A DNA stretch of 64,000 nt from the NCBI RefSeq assembly GCF_001441535.1, contig NZ_LMAU01000002.1, positions 434,001-498,000 of the forward strand. The letters are read 5' to 3'. Positions 1 through 8,152 of this stretch are shown piece by piece. The notes beneath the pieces were generated by a model. The model saw nothing but the letters and a program-made list of their open reading frames with translations. It ran no database searches and was not told the DNA's origin. A program made the translations under genes and the position numbers. The DNA comes from Tsuneonella troitsensis. Its GTDB lineage: Bacteria > Pseudomonadota > Alphaproteobacteria > Sphingomonadales > Sphingomonadaceae. Numbering within the stretch: position 1 is the stretch's first letter; each line of letters opens with the position of its first letter.

Positions 1-132
1 GAGATCGGGCAGCGCTTCGATGGCTACCTCCGCCGATCCGAAACGAGCAAGCAACTGGCGATAGGAAACCGGCCCGATGTTCGGGGAGCGCAGCAGTCGG
101 ATGCGGGCGAACGCCTCTTCCTGAGCGATCAC
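1..132 (-). CDS. dprA: DNA processing protein DprA, N-terminal fragment (cut by window edge)
   Basis: The reverse strand from a GTG at 132 reads 44 codons to the window edge without a stop. The peptide contains EEAFARIRLLRSPNIGPVSY followed by RQLLARFGSAEVAIEALPDL, which is the typical N-terminal helix-hairpin-helix-like start of DprA/Smf. This protein loads RecA onto incoming single-stranded DNA during natural transformation. The GTG overlaps the plsY stop codon as GTGA, so the two genes are probably translationally coupled in a plsY-dprA operon, a common alphaproteobacterial order. The Rossmann-like DNA-binding domain lies outside the window. The assignment rests on this short stretch and on the neighbour. 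Confidence 0.8.
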   Translation of the reverse strand, partial: MIAQEEAFARIRLLRSPNIGPVSYRQLLARFGSAEVAIEALPDL

Positions 133-731
133 GCTTCGGCGTCCGCCTTGCTCTTGCTGCTACCGACGCGCGGTTCCTCCCCGCGTATAAGCCGCCGGAT
201 ATTGGCGCGGTGAAGCCAGATTATGAGCGCCGCAATGATCGCCAAGGGAAACACGTAGCCCGTAAACCCGAGTATCGCAGCGGCGATGGCAGCAGCAACG
301 ACAGCGCTCATGCCGGCGACCGAACTGATCCGTCCGAGTGCGAGGACCCCGAGCCAGACCAGCGCGTATGCCAGCCCGATCGGCCAAGCGAGACCAAAGC
401 TGACACCCGCGTTGGTCGCGACGCCCTTGCCGCCCTTGAAGCCGAGCCAGACCGGGAAGCAGTGGCCTATTACCACCGCAACCGCCGCGATGCCTTCGGA
501 GCCGGGCCAAAAGGTCTTGGCAAGAAGAACCGAAACCAGTCCCTTGGCAAGATCAAGCAGCAGGGTTGCGGCCGCCACCGCCTTGTTGCCGGTACGCAGA
601 ACGTTGGTGGCACCGATGTTACCGCTACCGATGGTCCTCACGTCGCCCAGACCGGCCGCCTTTGCCAGCAACAGGCCGAACGGGATCGACCCTGCCAGGT
701 AACTGAGAATTGCGGCGAACAGGTTTTCCAT
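129..731 (-). CDS. plsY: Glycerol-3-phosphate acyltransferase PlsY
   Basis: PlsY is an integral inner-membrane enzyme that transfers the acyl group of acyl-phosphate to glycerol-3-phosphate, making lysophosphatidate, the first phospholipid intermediate. The acyl-phosphate donor comes from PlsX, also in this window. The protein is about 200 residues with five or more hydrophobic segments. The family motifs are present: YLAGSIPFG near the N-terminus, GSGNIGATNVLR around residues 34-46, and GHCFPVWLGFKGGKGVAT in the middle. An ATG 12 nt upstream (743) is also open, but the start at 731 has GGGG about 10 nt before it and gives the usual spacing to the first motif. It is followed by dprA with a 4-nt overlap and is divergent from murI. 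Confidence 0.96.
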   Translation of the reverse strand: MENLFAAILSYLAGSIPFGLLLAKAAGLGDVRTIGSGNIGATNVLRTGNKAVAAATLLLDLAKGLVSVLLAKTFWPGSEGIAAVAVVIGHCFPVWLGFKGGKGVATNAGVSFGLAWPIGLAYALVWLGVLALGRISSVAGMSAVVAAAIAAAILGFTGYVFPLAIIAALIIWLHRANIRRLIRGEEPRVGSSKSKADAEA

Positions 732-846
732 CGGCGACCCCATGCATTTCGGCAGCGGCCTTGCCCGACCGACGCGAATTCATCTAGCGCGGGTAAAGAG
801 CAAAAGCGGAACCGCGACAAGCGCTCGGCGAAGGGATTGAACGGAC

Positions 847-1641
847 TTGAACGCATCCGCACCGATATTGCTCTTCGATTCGGGTGTCGGCGGGCTCACC
901 GTTCTGGCCGAACTGCGCAAAATGCTTCCGCAAGCGCCGGTGATCTACGCGGCCGATACCGCCGGCCTCCCCTATGGCAGCAAGACCGAGGCCGAGATCG
1001 CCGCGCGGGTGGCGGGGCTGCTCGGGGTGCTGAGCGAGCGATACAAACCGCGCCTCGCCTGCATCGCCTGCAACACCGCCAGCACGATAGCCCTGGGCAT
1101 GGTACGCGACGTGCTCAACATACCGATCGTCGGCACGGTGCCCGCGATCAAGCCGGCCGCCGCGCTGACGAAAACCGGGGTCATCGGCCTGCTGGGCACC
1201 GAGGCAACTATCCGGCAGGTCTACGTCGACCGACTCGAAGCAGAATTCGCTGCCGACAAGCGACTGGTCCGGCACGGCGCGCCCGAACTTGTCGCGGCGG
1301 CCGAAGCCAAGCTGCGGGGCGACGCCTTCGACCGGGGCGCGATCACGGGCGCAGTCGAGGCTCTGAAAGCGAAGGCTGGTGACGGTGCCATCGACACGGT
1401 GGTGCTCGCCTGCACGCACTTTCCGCTCCTAACCGACGAGCTTCGGGCCGCCTTCGGGGCTGGTATCCGGTTTGTTGACGGTGCCGCCGGGATTGCTCGG
1501 CGCATCACTGCGTTGACCGAAGGACACGCATTCGACCGGACATCCGCCGACAGGTTCGTATTCACCGGGGATCGCGCCCCTTCGAAGACGCTCGTTGAGG
1601 TGCTCGCAAGCTACGGCCTGCCGACCATCACTCCCGTCTAA
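847..1641 (+). CDS. murI: Glutamate racemase
   Basis: MurI interconverts L- and D-glutamate in the cytoplasm and supplies D-Glu for peptidoglycan. The 264-residue product starts NASAPILLFDSGVGGLTVL, the Asp/Glu racemase signature, and carries both catalytic cysteines: C75 in IACNTAS and C189 in LACTHFPLL. The length matches the family. The start codon is TTG; no in-frame ATG gives a complete N-terminus, because the substrate-binding DSGVGG motif begins at residue 11. The gene is divergent from plsY across about 100 bp and lies 85 bp upstream of hemA. That gap holds an imperfect hairpin, so cotranscription with hemA is uncertain. Confidence 0.97.
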   Translation: MNASAPILLFDSGVGGLTVLAELRKMLPQAPVIYAADTAGLPYGSKTEAEIAARVAGLLGVLSERYKPRLACIACNTASTIALGMVRDVLNIPIVGTVPAIKPAAALTKTGVIGLLGTEATIRQVYVDRLEAEFAADKRLVRHGAPELVAAAEAKLRGDAFDRGAITGAVEALKAKAGDGAIDTVVLACTHFPLLTDELRAAFGAGIRFVDGAAGIARRITALTEGHAFDRTSADRFVFTGDRAPSKTLVEVLASYGLPTITPV

Positions 1642-1674
1642 TCGCGAACGATTCGCAAAGATCGAGGTGGAAAT

Positions 1675-1705
1675 ATTGCGACGGCGCTAGTAGGGCGCCG
1701 GCAAT
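1675..1705 (+). other. Imperfect hairpin between murI and hemA
   Basis: ATTGC (1675-1679) and GGCGC (1683-1687) can pair with GCGCC (1695-1699) and GCAAT (1701-1705) around the loop TAGTAGG, with a 3-nt/1-nt internal bulge. No U-run follows, so it is not a clear intrinsic terminator. It ends 21 nt before the hemA GTG and would lie in the hemA leader if the two genes are cotranscribed. Its function is unknown. Confidence 0.35.
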
Positions 1706-1726
1706 GCTGTCTAACGGGATAGCCCT

Positions 1727-2947
1727 GTGAATTACGATCACGTTTTCGACCAGGCGATCGACCGGCTCCACGCCGAGGGCCGTTATCGCGTATTCATCGA
1801 CATTTTACGGAATAAGGGCGCCTATCCCAACGCGCGCTGCTTCCACGGTCACAACGGCCCCAAGCCGATCACGGTATGGTGTTCGAACGACTACCTGGCG
1901 ATGGGGCAGCACCCCAAAGTCATCTCCGCGATGGAAGATGCCCTGCACGATGTCGGCGCAGGCAGCGGCGGCACCCGCAACATCGGCGGCAACACGCATT
2001 ACCACATCCAGCTCGAAGCCGAACTCGCCGATCTTCACGGCAAGGAAGCCGCGCTGATCTTCACCAGCGGCTACGTTTCGAACGACGCGACCCTGTCGAC
2101 CCTCGCGAAGCTGCTGCCCGGCTGCGTGATTTTCTCCGACGAACTCAATCACGCCAGCATGATCGCGGGCATCCGCAACTCCGGCGCCGAAAAGCGCGTG
2201 TTCCGTCACAATGACATCGCGCACCTGGAAGAACTGCTGGCAGCGGAAGATTCCGACGCTCCGAAGCTCATCGCGTTCGAAAGCGTCTATTCGATGGACG
2301 GAGACGTCGCGCCGATTCATGCGATCTGCGATCTTGCGGAAAAGTACAACGCGCTGACGTATATCGACGAAGTCCACGCGGTCGGAATGTACGGCAAGCG
2401 CGGCGGCGGTATCTCGGAGCGCGACGAAGCCGCTGACCGGATCGACATCATCGAGGGCACGCTGGGCAAGGCGTTCGGTGTGATGGGCGGCTACATTGCG
2501 GCCGACCGCAAGATCGTCGACTGCATTCGCAGCTATGCGCCGGGCTTCATCTTCACGACGTCGCTATCGCCGGTGCTGGTCGCCGGGGTGCTTGCGTCGG
2601 TGCGTCACCTGAAGGAATCGAGCGCGGAGCGCGAGGGCCAGCAGGCTGCGGCCGCGATGCTGAAGACCATGTTCCGCGATGCCGGACTGCCGGTGATGGA
2701 CAGCGTGACCCATATCGTGCCGCTGATGGTCGGCGATCCGGTGCGCGCCAAGAAGATCAGCGATATCCTGCTCGCCGAGTACGGGATGTACGTCCAGCCG
2801 ATCAACTTTCCGACGGTGCCCCGCGGGACCGAGCGGTTGCGCTTCACTCCAGGCCCCTCGCACGATGAGGCCATGATGCGCGAGCTGACAAGTGCGCTGC
2901 TCGAAGTCTGGGATCGGCTCGAACTGGACCTCGCAGAGGCCGCCTGA
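1727..2947 (+). CDS. hemA: 5-aminolevulinate synthase
   Basis: This PLP enzyme condenses glycine with succinyl-CoA to 5-aminolevulinate, the committed step of tetrapyrrole synthesis in alphaproteobacteria. The 406-residue length is standard. Visible landmarks are [13 protein letters not shown] near residue 50, the glycine-rich [13 protein letters not shown] segment, [12 protein letters not shown] (PLP-ring Asp and His) and the Schiff-base lysine K248 in EGTLGKAFG. The numbering coincides with the well-studied Rhodobacter enzyme. The start is GTG, reading [14 protein letters not shown], the usual family N-terminus. Product demand fits the cobT gene elsewhere in the window, since both heme and cobalamin draw on aminolevulinate. 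Confidence 0.98.
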   Translation: MNYDHVFDQAIDRLHAEGRYRVFIDILRNKGAYPNARCFHGHNGPKPITVWCSNDYLAMGQHPKVISAMEDALHDVGAGSGGTRNIGGNTHYHIQLEAELADLHGKEAALIFTSGYVSNDATLSTLAKLLPGCVIFSDELNHASMIAGIRNSGAEKRVFRHNDIAHLEELLAAEDSDAPKLIAFESVYSMDGDVAPIHAICDLAEKYNALTYIDEVHAVGMYGKRGGGISERDEAADRIDIIEGTLGKAFGVMGGYIAADRKIVDCIRSYAPGFIFTTSLSPVLVAGVLASVRHLKESSAEREGQQAAAAMLKTMFRDAGLPVMDSVTHIVPLMVGDPVRAKKISDILLAEYGMYVQPINFPTVPRGTERLRFTPGPSHDEAMMRELTSALLEVWDRLELDLAEAA

Positions 2948-3053
2948 CAGAGGTCGGTCCGCCATCCGGCTAACGGTTGGGGCGGTTGGTCGATAGGGGC
3001 TTTTACTTAGGTTGATGTAAACCATTCCATCCTAGACTTTATGCACCTTTCCG

Positions 3054-5258
3054 ATGGCCGGAAGGCGCGCAATACGGGCGGACATGGCAGTCAGGAATCT
3101 TCTCAAGGGTTTTGCGGGCTCCGCGGAGAACCTCACCAGTGATGGTCTGCGTGCGTCCGTGCTCGACGACTTCGAGCAGACGGGCATCGCCTGGATCTGG
3201 GCTTCCGATGCCGATGGCGTTTTAAGCTACCTCTCCCCGGCAGCCGCCACGGCGCTCGATGTAGCTCTGCCTTCGTTGCTCGGCCAACCAGTCGCAAATC
3301 TGTTCGAGACCGATCCCGACGATCCAGACAACCGCTCGGGTCGGCCGCTCGGTTTCCAGCTCAAAACCCGCGGGCGGATCGCCGACGTCGTAGTGCGTTG
3401 CGCCCTGCCCGAAGCCCGAACCGGAAAGCCGGTTTGGCTGTCTTTGTCCGGCCAACCGAAGATCGATTCCTCAGGAAAATTCCATGGATATCGCGGGGCG
3501 GCAAAGGACGTATCGGTCGAATACCAGCGCAAGATCGAGGACCAGCGGCTGGCGGAATTCGATTCTCTGACCGGGCTCTACAACCGGCACCGGATGAATC
3601 GTCGGCTTGAAAGCGTATTGGCGGCCTACAAGGCGGCCAAGCGCGTCTGCGCGCTGATGATGCTTGATCTCGACCGCTTCAAGCAGGTCAACGACACGAT
3701 GGGCCACCAGGCGGGCGACAACCTGCTTCAGCAGGTGGCCGAACGCCTGCGCAACGTGATCGGAGATCGCGGTGAAATCGGCCGACTGGGCGGCGACGAA
3801 TTCCAGATCATCCTTCCGGACATGGACGATCGTGGCAAGCTTGGCGAACTGGCGGACAAGGTCATCCAGATCATCTCGCAGCCCTACCCTATCGACGACA
3901 AGCGGGCGATCATCGGGACATCGGTCGGCGTGGCGATCGCGCCCTACGACGGGCTCGAATCGGAAGAGCTGGTCCGTGCATCGGACTTGGCGCTCTACGC
4001 CGCGAAAAATGGCGGCCGGGGCCAGTTCCGGTTCTATTCCGCCGACCTCAGGGACGAGGAAGAAGAGCGCGCGCTCCTTCTCGACGACTTGCGAGAGGCG
4101 CTGGCGGCAGACGAACTGCAACTCCACTATCAACCGGTGGTGAGGATCGCAGACAACCACGTCGTCGGCATGGAAGCGCTCATGCGCTGGGAGCACGAGG
4201 AACGTGGCTGGGTTCCTCCCGGCACATTCATTCCCGTCGCCGAGGAATCGAGCCTCATCGGTCCGCTTGGGGAGTGGGCGCTCAACCGCGCCTGCCGGGA
4301 CGCAACCGAATGGCCGGAAACGGTCCGCGTCGCGGTCAACGTATCCGCGCGCCAGTTCACCGCCAACGGCTTCGTCGACATCGTTGCCGCAGCGCTGGAA
4401 TCCAGCGGCCTCGCACCCGACCGGCTCGAACTCGAGCTGACCGAAAGCGTCTTCATGGGCGATAGTGAAACGACCGACGCGACGTTCGCCGCCCTTAAGA
4501 AGATCGGCGTACGCCTTGCGCTCGACGATTTCGGCACGGGATATTCGTCGCTGAGCTACCTTCGCTCCGCCCCTTTCGACAAGCTGAAGGTGGACAAGAG
4601 CTTCGTCGATTCGTGCACTCAGAAGGACCAGAACAGCGCCAAGATCATCACGGCGATCATCGGACTGTCGAAGGCACTCGGCATGGAAACCACGGTCGAG
4701 GGCGTCGAAGCGTTCGACCAGCTCGAAATCGTCAAAGCGCGCGGTGCCGAGCTGATCCAGGGCTGGCTCTACGCCAAGGCGATGCCGCAGGCGGTGGTGC
4801 TGGCCAACATCCATTCGGGCGAGTTCAAGATCGAGCCCAATGGTCCCGACAAGCACCGTGCCGATCGTCGCTCGATGTTCCGCAAGGTCGGAATCATCCA
4901 CGGCGACCATCGTTACGATGTGGTCATCCGCGATCTGTCCAAGAACGGTGCCTTCATCGAAGGTCTCGTAGGCGTTCCAAAGGGCACTCCGTTCGTGCTT
5001 GATCTCGGGGGCGGCCAGCTGGTCGTCTGCGAAGTGATGCGTTCGGAAGGCGCGCAGTTGGGCGTCGAATTCGAGACACCGCTGGTCAGCGACGGTGCGG
5101 GCGGCCTCTGCACGCGTCACCGCGTCAGTCCTTATGCGCTCGCTGCGGCCGGAATGCCGCTGACCTCGTTTGCTGCGGGTGGAGCGACCCCGCTCGGACA
5201 ACAAGCGCCCTCCAGCCCGCCCCAGTTCATGCAGGTCCAGGTCGGCAGCGGCGGCTGA
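3054..5258 (+). CDS. PAS-GGDEF-EAL-PilZ cyclic di-GMP signalling protein
   Basis: This 734-residue protein appears cytoplasmic (no membrane segments) and has four modules. A PAS-like sensor spans about residues 40-160. A GGDEF diguanylate cyclase (about 165-325) has an intact GGDEF at 246-250. An EAL phosphodiesterase (about 340-590) has EAL at 374-376 and the Mg-binding LDDFGTGYSS starting near 490. A C-terminal PilZ c-di-GMP-binding domain has RSMFR at 606-610 and DLSKNG. Both catalytic modules keep their key residues, so synthesis, hydrolysis or both are possible. The inhibitory I-site RxxD upstream of GGDEF is absent. The start at 3054 lacks a clear ribosome-binding site; an in-frame ATG at 3084 is a plausible alternative. 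No partner gene is adjacent. Confidence 0.93.
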   Translation: MAGRRAIRADMAVRNLLKGFAGSAENLTSDGLRASVLDDFEQTGIAWIWASDADGVLSYLSPAAATALDVALPSLLGQPVANLFETDPDDPDNRSGRPLGFQLKTRGRIADVVVRCALPEARTGKPVWLSLSGQPKIDSSGKFHGYRGAAKDVSVEYQRKIEDQRLAEFDSLTGLYNRHRMNRRLESVLAAYKAAKRVCALMMLDLDRFKQVNDTMGHQAGDNLLQQVAERLRNVIGDRGEIGRLGGDEFQIILPDMDDRGKLGELADKVIQIISQPYPIDDKRAIIGTSVGVAIAPYDGLESEELVRASDLALYAAKNGGRGQFRFYSADLRDEEEERALLLDDLREALAADELQLHYQPVVRIADNHVVGMEALMRWEHEERGWVPPGTFIPVAEESSLIGPLGEWALNRACRDATEWPETVRVAVNVSARQFTANGFVDIVAAALESSGLAPDRLELELTESVFMGDSETTDATFAALKKIGVRLALDDFGTGYSSLSYLRSAPFDKLKVDKSFVDSCTQKDQNSAKIITAIIGLSKALGMETTVEGVEAFDQLEIVKARGAELIQGWLYAKAMPQAVVLANIHSGEFKIEPNGPDKHRADRRSMFRKVGIIHGDHRYDVVIRDLSKNGAFIEGLVGVPKGTPFVLDLGGGQLVVCEVMRSEGAQLGVEFETPLVSDGAGGLCTRHRVSPYALAAAGMPLTSFAAGGATPLGQQAPSSPPQFMQVQVGSGG

Positions 5259-5285
5259 TCGCTTTACTCGTGGCAGCGACCGGTT

Positions 5286-5993
5286 ATGTCGGTTGCCATG
5301 CAAAACGCTTCTCTCCCGACATATGACGAAGTGGTCCTGGGGCGCAGGTCGATCCGCGGATACCTGGACAAACCGGTGCCGCGCGCGCTGATCGAAGAAG
5401 TCATCGGTCTCGCCATGCGCTCGCCGTCGTCGATGAATACCCAGCCCTGGCATTTCCATGTCATAACCGGCGAACCCCTCGACCGGATTCGCCGCGGCAA
5501 TACCGAAAACATTCTCGCCGGCGTGCCCGATAGCCGGGAGTTCCGCCGTGGAAGCGCATTCGGCGGAATCCACCGCGACCGGCAAGTCGAAGTCGCCAAA
5601 CAGCTTTTCGGAGCCATGGGAATCGAACGCGACGACAAGGATGGTCGACAGGACTGGGTGCTGCGAGGCTTCCGTCAGTTCGACGCGCCCGTGTGCGTCA
5701 TCATAACTTACGATCGCGAACTGGATGACGGCGACGACAGCAAGTTCGATTGCGGCGCGGTGACCACCGCGTTGGTCAACGCGGCCTGGTCGCGAGGGCT
5801 CGGCTGCGTGATCAACTCGCAGGGCATCATGCAATCCCCGGTGGTGCGTGAGCACGCAGGCATCCCGGACGACGAAGTGATCATGAAGGCCGTTGCGATG
5901 GGATGGCCGGACGAGAGTTTTCCGGCGAATGCTGTAGTTTCCAATCGAAAGCCGATCGGAGAAGCGGCGCGATTCGTCGGCTTTCCATCGTGA
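5286..5993 (+). CDS. Nitroreductase-family FMN oxidoreductase
   Basis: This is a 235-residue member of the FMN-dependent NAD(P)H nitroreductase family. The N-terminal RRSIRGYLDKPVP supplies FMN-phosphate contacts, SPSSMNTQPWHF follows, and the C-terminal part has the typical AVAMGWPDESF. The true physiological substrate cannot be told from sequence. It resembles a second gene at 56611-57285 (shared RRSIR-YLDKPV and NTQPWH motifs), so the two are probably paralogues. The start ATG at 5286 has another in-frame ATG at 5298. The stop overlaps the GTG start of the next gene by 4 nt, implying translational coupling with the metallo-beta-lactamase-like protein. Confidence 0.9.
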   Translation: MSVAMQNASLPTYDEVVLGRRSIRGYLDKPVPRALIEEVIGLAMRSPSSMNTQPWHFHVITGEPLDRIRRGNTENILAGVPDSREFRRGSAFGGIHRDRQVEVAKQLFGAMGIERDDKDGRQDWVLRGFRQFDAPVCVIITYDRELDDGDDSKFDCGAVTTALVNAAWSRGLGCVINSQGIMQSPVVREHAGIPDDEVIMKAVAMGWPDESFPANAVVSNRKPIGEAARFVGFPS

Positions 5994-6763
5994 CCGAGGA
6001 GATCCTCGAATGCGGGGAAGGCTTCTGGTCGATCAGGGGCAGCTTCCGTATTGGCGGTATCGTCAACATCGGCACACAATGCGGACTGATCAGTCGATCT
6101 GACGGCTCATTCGTCTTTCTCGATTCCTACACTCTGCCGGAGTCGACGCTGGCCCAGGTCAACCGGATAACCGGCGGACCAGCCAACGTCGCGGCCATCA
6201 TCAACTTGCATCCATTTCACACGATCCATTGCGAATGGATGCACCGGACTTTTCCCGCAGCGAAGCTGTACGGCACGCGCCGGCATCACGAAAAGTGGCC
6301 CTCCCTTCCCTGGGAGAGCAGCCGCTGCGAAAGCGGCGAACTGGCCGATCACTTCGGCGACTTGCTCGAATTCTCGCTACCGCCCGGGGTCGCGCTTGTT
6401 TGCGATGACGAGGCAGTGCATTTCAGCTCCGTACTCGCCTATCATCGGGCCAGCCGCACGATACACGTCGATGACACCCTGTCGTACCTGACCGCACCAT
6501 TTCCGGTGTCGCTTTTGCCCGTGACGGGACGGCTCGACTTTCATCCGACCCTGGCAAAGGCATTGGAGCCTCGGGCCGGCGCGGCAGACGAGTTTCGCGA
6601 TTGGGCAATCGAACTGGGCGTAGACTGGTCGGACGCCGTACGCGTAGCGACAGCTCACAACTCCGTGGTCGAAATGGAACGCGGCCAATTTCCCGAATTG
6701 CTCGGCGCGGCGCTCGGGCGTGTGTCGTCGGTGCTAGATGCGCACCGACGACAATATACCTGA
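5990..6763 (+). CDS. Conserved hypothetical protein, metallo-beta-lactamase-like (DUF4336-like)
   Basis: The product is about 257 residues. It starts at the GTG that overlaps the preceding stop (GTGA); the longer open frame back to 5903 lies inside the nitroreductase. The layout, INIG-type opening strand, FVFLDSYTL, INLHPFHTIHCEWMHRTFP and AKLYGTRRHHEKWP, resembles DUF4336 proteins, which have a degenerate metallo-beta-lactamase fold. It lacks the canonical HxHxDH, so metal-dependent hydrolase activity is doubtful. Translational coupling suggests it works with the upstream nitroreductase. The family call is from recalled motif similarity and is moderate. Confidence 0.6.
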   Translation: MTEEILECGEGFWSIRGSFRIGGIVNIGTQCGLISRSDGSFVFLDSYTLPESTLAQVNRITGGPANVAAIINLHPFHTIHCEWMHRTFPAAKLYGTRRHHEKWPSLPWESSRCESGELADHFGDLLEFSLPPGVALVCDDEAVHFSSVLAYHRASRTIHVDDTLSYLTAPFPVSLLPVTGRLDFHPTLAKALEPRAGAADEFRDWAIELGVDWSDAVRVATAHNSVVEMERGQFPELLGAALGRVSSVLDAHRRQYT

Positions 6764-7969
6764 TCAGCGAAGGCTCACCACGTTGTCGCTCGCGCGCGGG
6801 TCGACACGGTCGCCGCGGTAGAGGCTCGCCATCGGCTCGTCCTCGACCACGATCTGCGCGGCATTTCCGAAGCCGTTGAACCCGGTCTTCATCGCCGCGC
6901 CATAGGCACCAAGCATCCCGATCTCAATGTAGTCGCCCGCCTGGATATCGGCAGGAAGCATGAAGGGACCCTTCATGTAATCGGCATCGTCGCAGGTAGG
7001 GCCATAGAACGCGAATTCCGCGAGCGGTTGCTCGAGATCGTCTTCCAGCGCCTTGACAGGAAAGCGCCATTCCACGTGCGCGGCATCGAACAGCGCCCCG
7101 TAGGCACCGTCGTTGATGTACAACTCTTCGCCCCGGCGCTTTTCGACGCGCACGATCAGCGATGAATACTCGGCGCACAACGCACGGCCGGGCTCGCACC
7201 ACAGTTCGGCGTTGTAGGCGATCGGCAGCGCCTCGAAATGGCGGTGGATGATCGCGAAGTAATCTTCGAGCGGCGGCGGCTCCATGCCTGGGTAGTCGCT
7301 CGGGAAGCCCCCGCCCACGTCGACGACGTCGATCACGACAGACGCCTCGGCCACGGCCGCGCGCACGCGCTCGATAGCCTGCACATAGGCGAACGGCGTC
7401 ATGGCCTGGCTGCCGACGTGGAAACATACGCCCAGCCAGTCGCAATGCTGACGGGTGGTCTGGAGCAGTTCCGCCGCGTCGGCGAGGTCGCAGCCGAACT
7501 TCGATGCAAGGCTCAGCTCGGAATATTCCGACGACACACGCAGGCGAACGAGAAGGCGCAGATCTCCCGCGCGCTCGCCTTCATCGCTGGTGGTCGCATC
7601 GACGATCTTCTCGAGCTCTTCGATCGTGTCGAGGCTGAAGGTCTTCACGCCGTGCTGGAAATAGGCCTCGCGAATCGCGCGCGCCGTCTTGACCGGGTGC
7701 ATGAAGCACAACTCGGCTTGCGGCAGCTCGGCGCGGACCAGGCGCACCTCTGCAATCGAGGCCACATCGAAATGCGTGACACCGTTGTCCCACAGGATGC
7801 GGACGAGTTCAGGCGAAGGATTGGCCTTCACTGCGTAGAGCGACTTGCCCGGAAACTTCTCGACAAAGAAGCGGGCAGCGCGCGCAGCGGCGTGCGGGCG
7901 ATTGAGGATTACCGGTTCGTCCGGCGCGAGCGCGCGAACTACAGACCGTGCGTCAGGATGGATGTGCAA
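6764..7969 (-). CDS. PLP-dependent ornithine/lysine decarboxylase (alanine racemase fold)
   Basis: This 401-residue fold-III PLP decarboxylase most likely makes putrescine or cadaverine. Key features are the Schiff-base lysine K48 in SLYAVKANP, HVGSQ (PLP binding), the glycine-rich VDVGGGFPSDYPG phosphate loop, WCEPGRALC, and the catalytic Cys-Asp segment YGPTCDDADYM typical of ornithine/lysine decarboxylases. The start is TTG at 7969, reading TTG CAC ATC CAT; no better in-frame start is seen. It closes the polyamine cluster, 183 bp downstream of the carboxynorspermidine decarboxylase, and has its own likely promoter and a structured leader. Ornithine versus lysine preference cannot be decided by eye. 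The stop codon abuts that of the convergent gene in the palindrome TGATCA. Confidence 0.93.
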   Translation of the reverse strand: MHIHPDARSVVRALAPDEPVILNRPHAAARAARFFVEKFPGKSLYAVKANPSPELVRILWDNGVTHFDVASIAEVRLVRAELPQAELCFMHPVKTARAIREAYFQHGVKTFSLDTIEELEKIVDATTSDEGERAGDLRLLVRLRVSSEYSELSLASKFGCDLADAAELLQTTRQHCDWLGVCFHVGSQAMTPFAYVQAIERVRAAVAEASVVIDVVDVGGGFPSDYPGMEPPPLEDYFAIIHRHFEALPIAYNAELWCEPGRALCAEYSSLIVRVEKRRGEELYINDGAYGALFDAAHVEWRFPVKALEDDLEQPLAEFAFYGPTCDDADYMKGPFMLPADIQAGDYIEIGMLGAYGAAMKTGFNGFGNAAQIVVEDEPMASLYRGDRVDPRASDNVVSLR

Positions 7970-8003
7970 CTCAAGGGACCCCCAAACGGCAAGTTTGAAC
8001 GAG

Positions 8004-8039
8004 GCAGCCTTGCGGTTAAGGAAGTCCCCTTGGGGCTGC
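8004..8039 (-). promoter_or_regulatory. Stem-loop in the decarboxylase leader (possible speF-type element)
   Basis: On the minus strand GCAGCC pairs with GGCTGC, enclosing CCAAGG-type self-complementary sequence, about 35 nt upstream of the TTG start. Alphaproteobacterial ornithine decarboxylase genes are known to carry a structured speF leader. Whether this is that family was not tested. Confidence 0.35.
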
Positions 8040-8047
8040 GGGGGCGG

Positions 8048-8075
8048 GCTATAAGGTCCGGTCGGTGAACCGCAA
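8048..8075 (-). promoter_or_regulatory. Candidate promoter of the ornithine/lysine decarboxylase
   Basis: On the minus strand TTGCGG (8075-8070), a 16-nt spacer and TATAGC (8053-8048) form a sigma70-like promoter. It would give a leader of about 70 nt and make the decarboxylase independent of the upstream polyamine genes. Judged by eye only. Confidence 0.45.
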
Positions 8076-8152
8076 GTGAAAATTGCGCGTTTCGGACCAC
8101 TTCGTTCGCGCCTCCTCGCCTGGAAAGCGAAGGCGCGCCTTGTCGAAGACGC

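Noticed and set aside
210-1382. 390-residue plus-strand frame covering plsY and murI
   Set aside because: Runs against plsY and out of frame through murI; both real genes have intact catalytic motifs.
3471-5855. 794-residue open frame on the minus strand
   Set aside because: Antisense shadow of the GGDEF-EAL gene and the following nitroreductase; low-complexity His/Arg/Asp-rich translation with no domain.
8100-8150. Possible terminator after nspC (GCGCCTCCTCGC / GCGAAGGCGC)
   Set aside because: Arms pair only with interruptions and no U-run follows; not strong enough to list as a feature.
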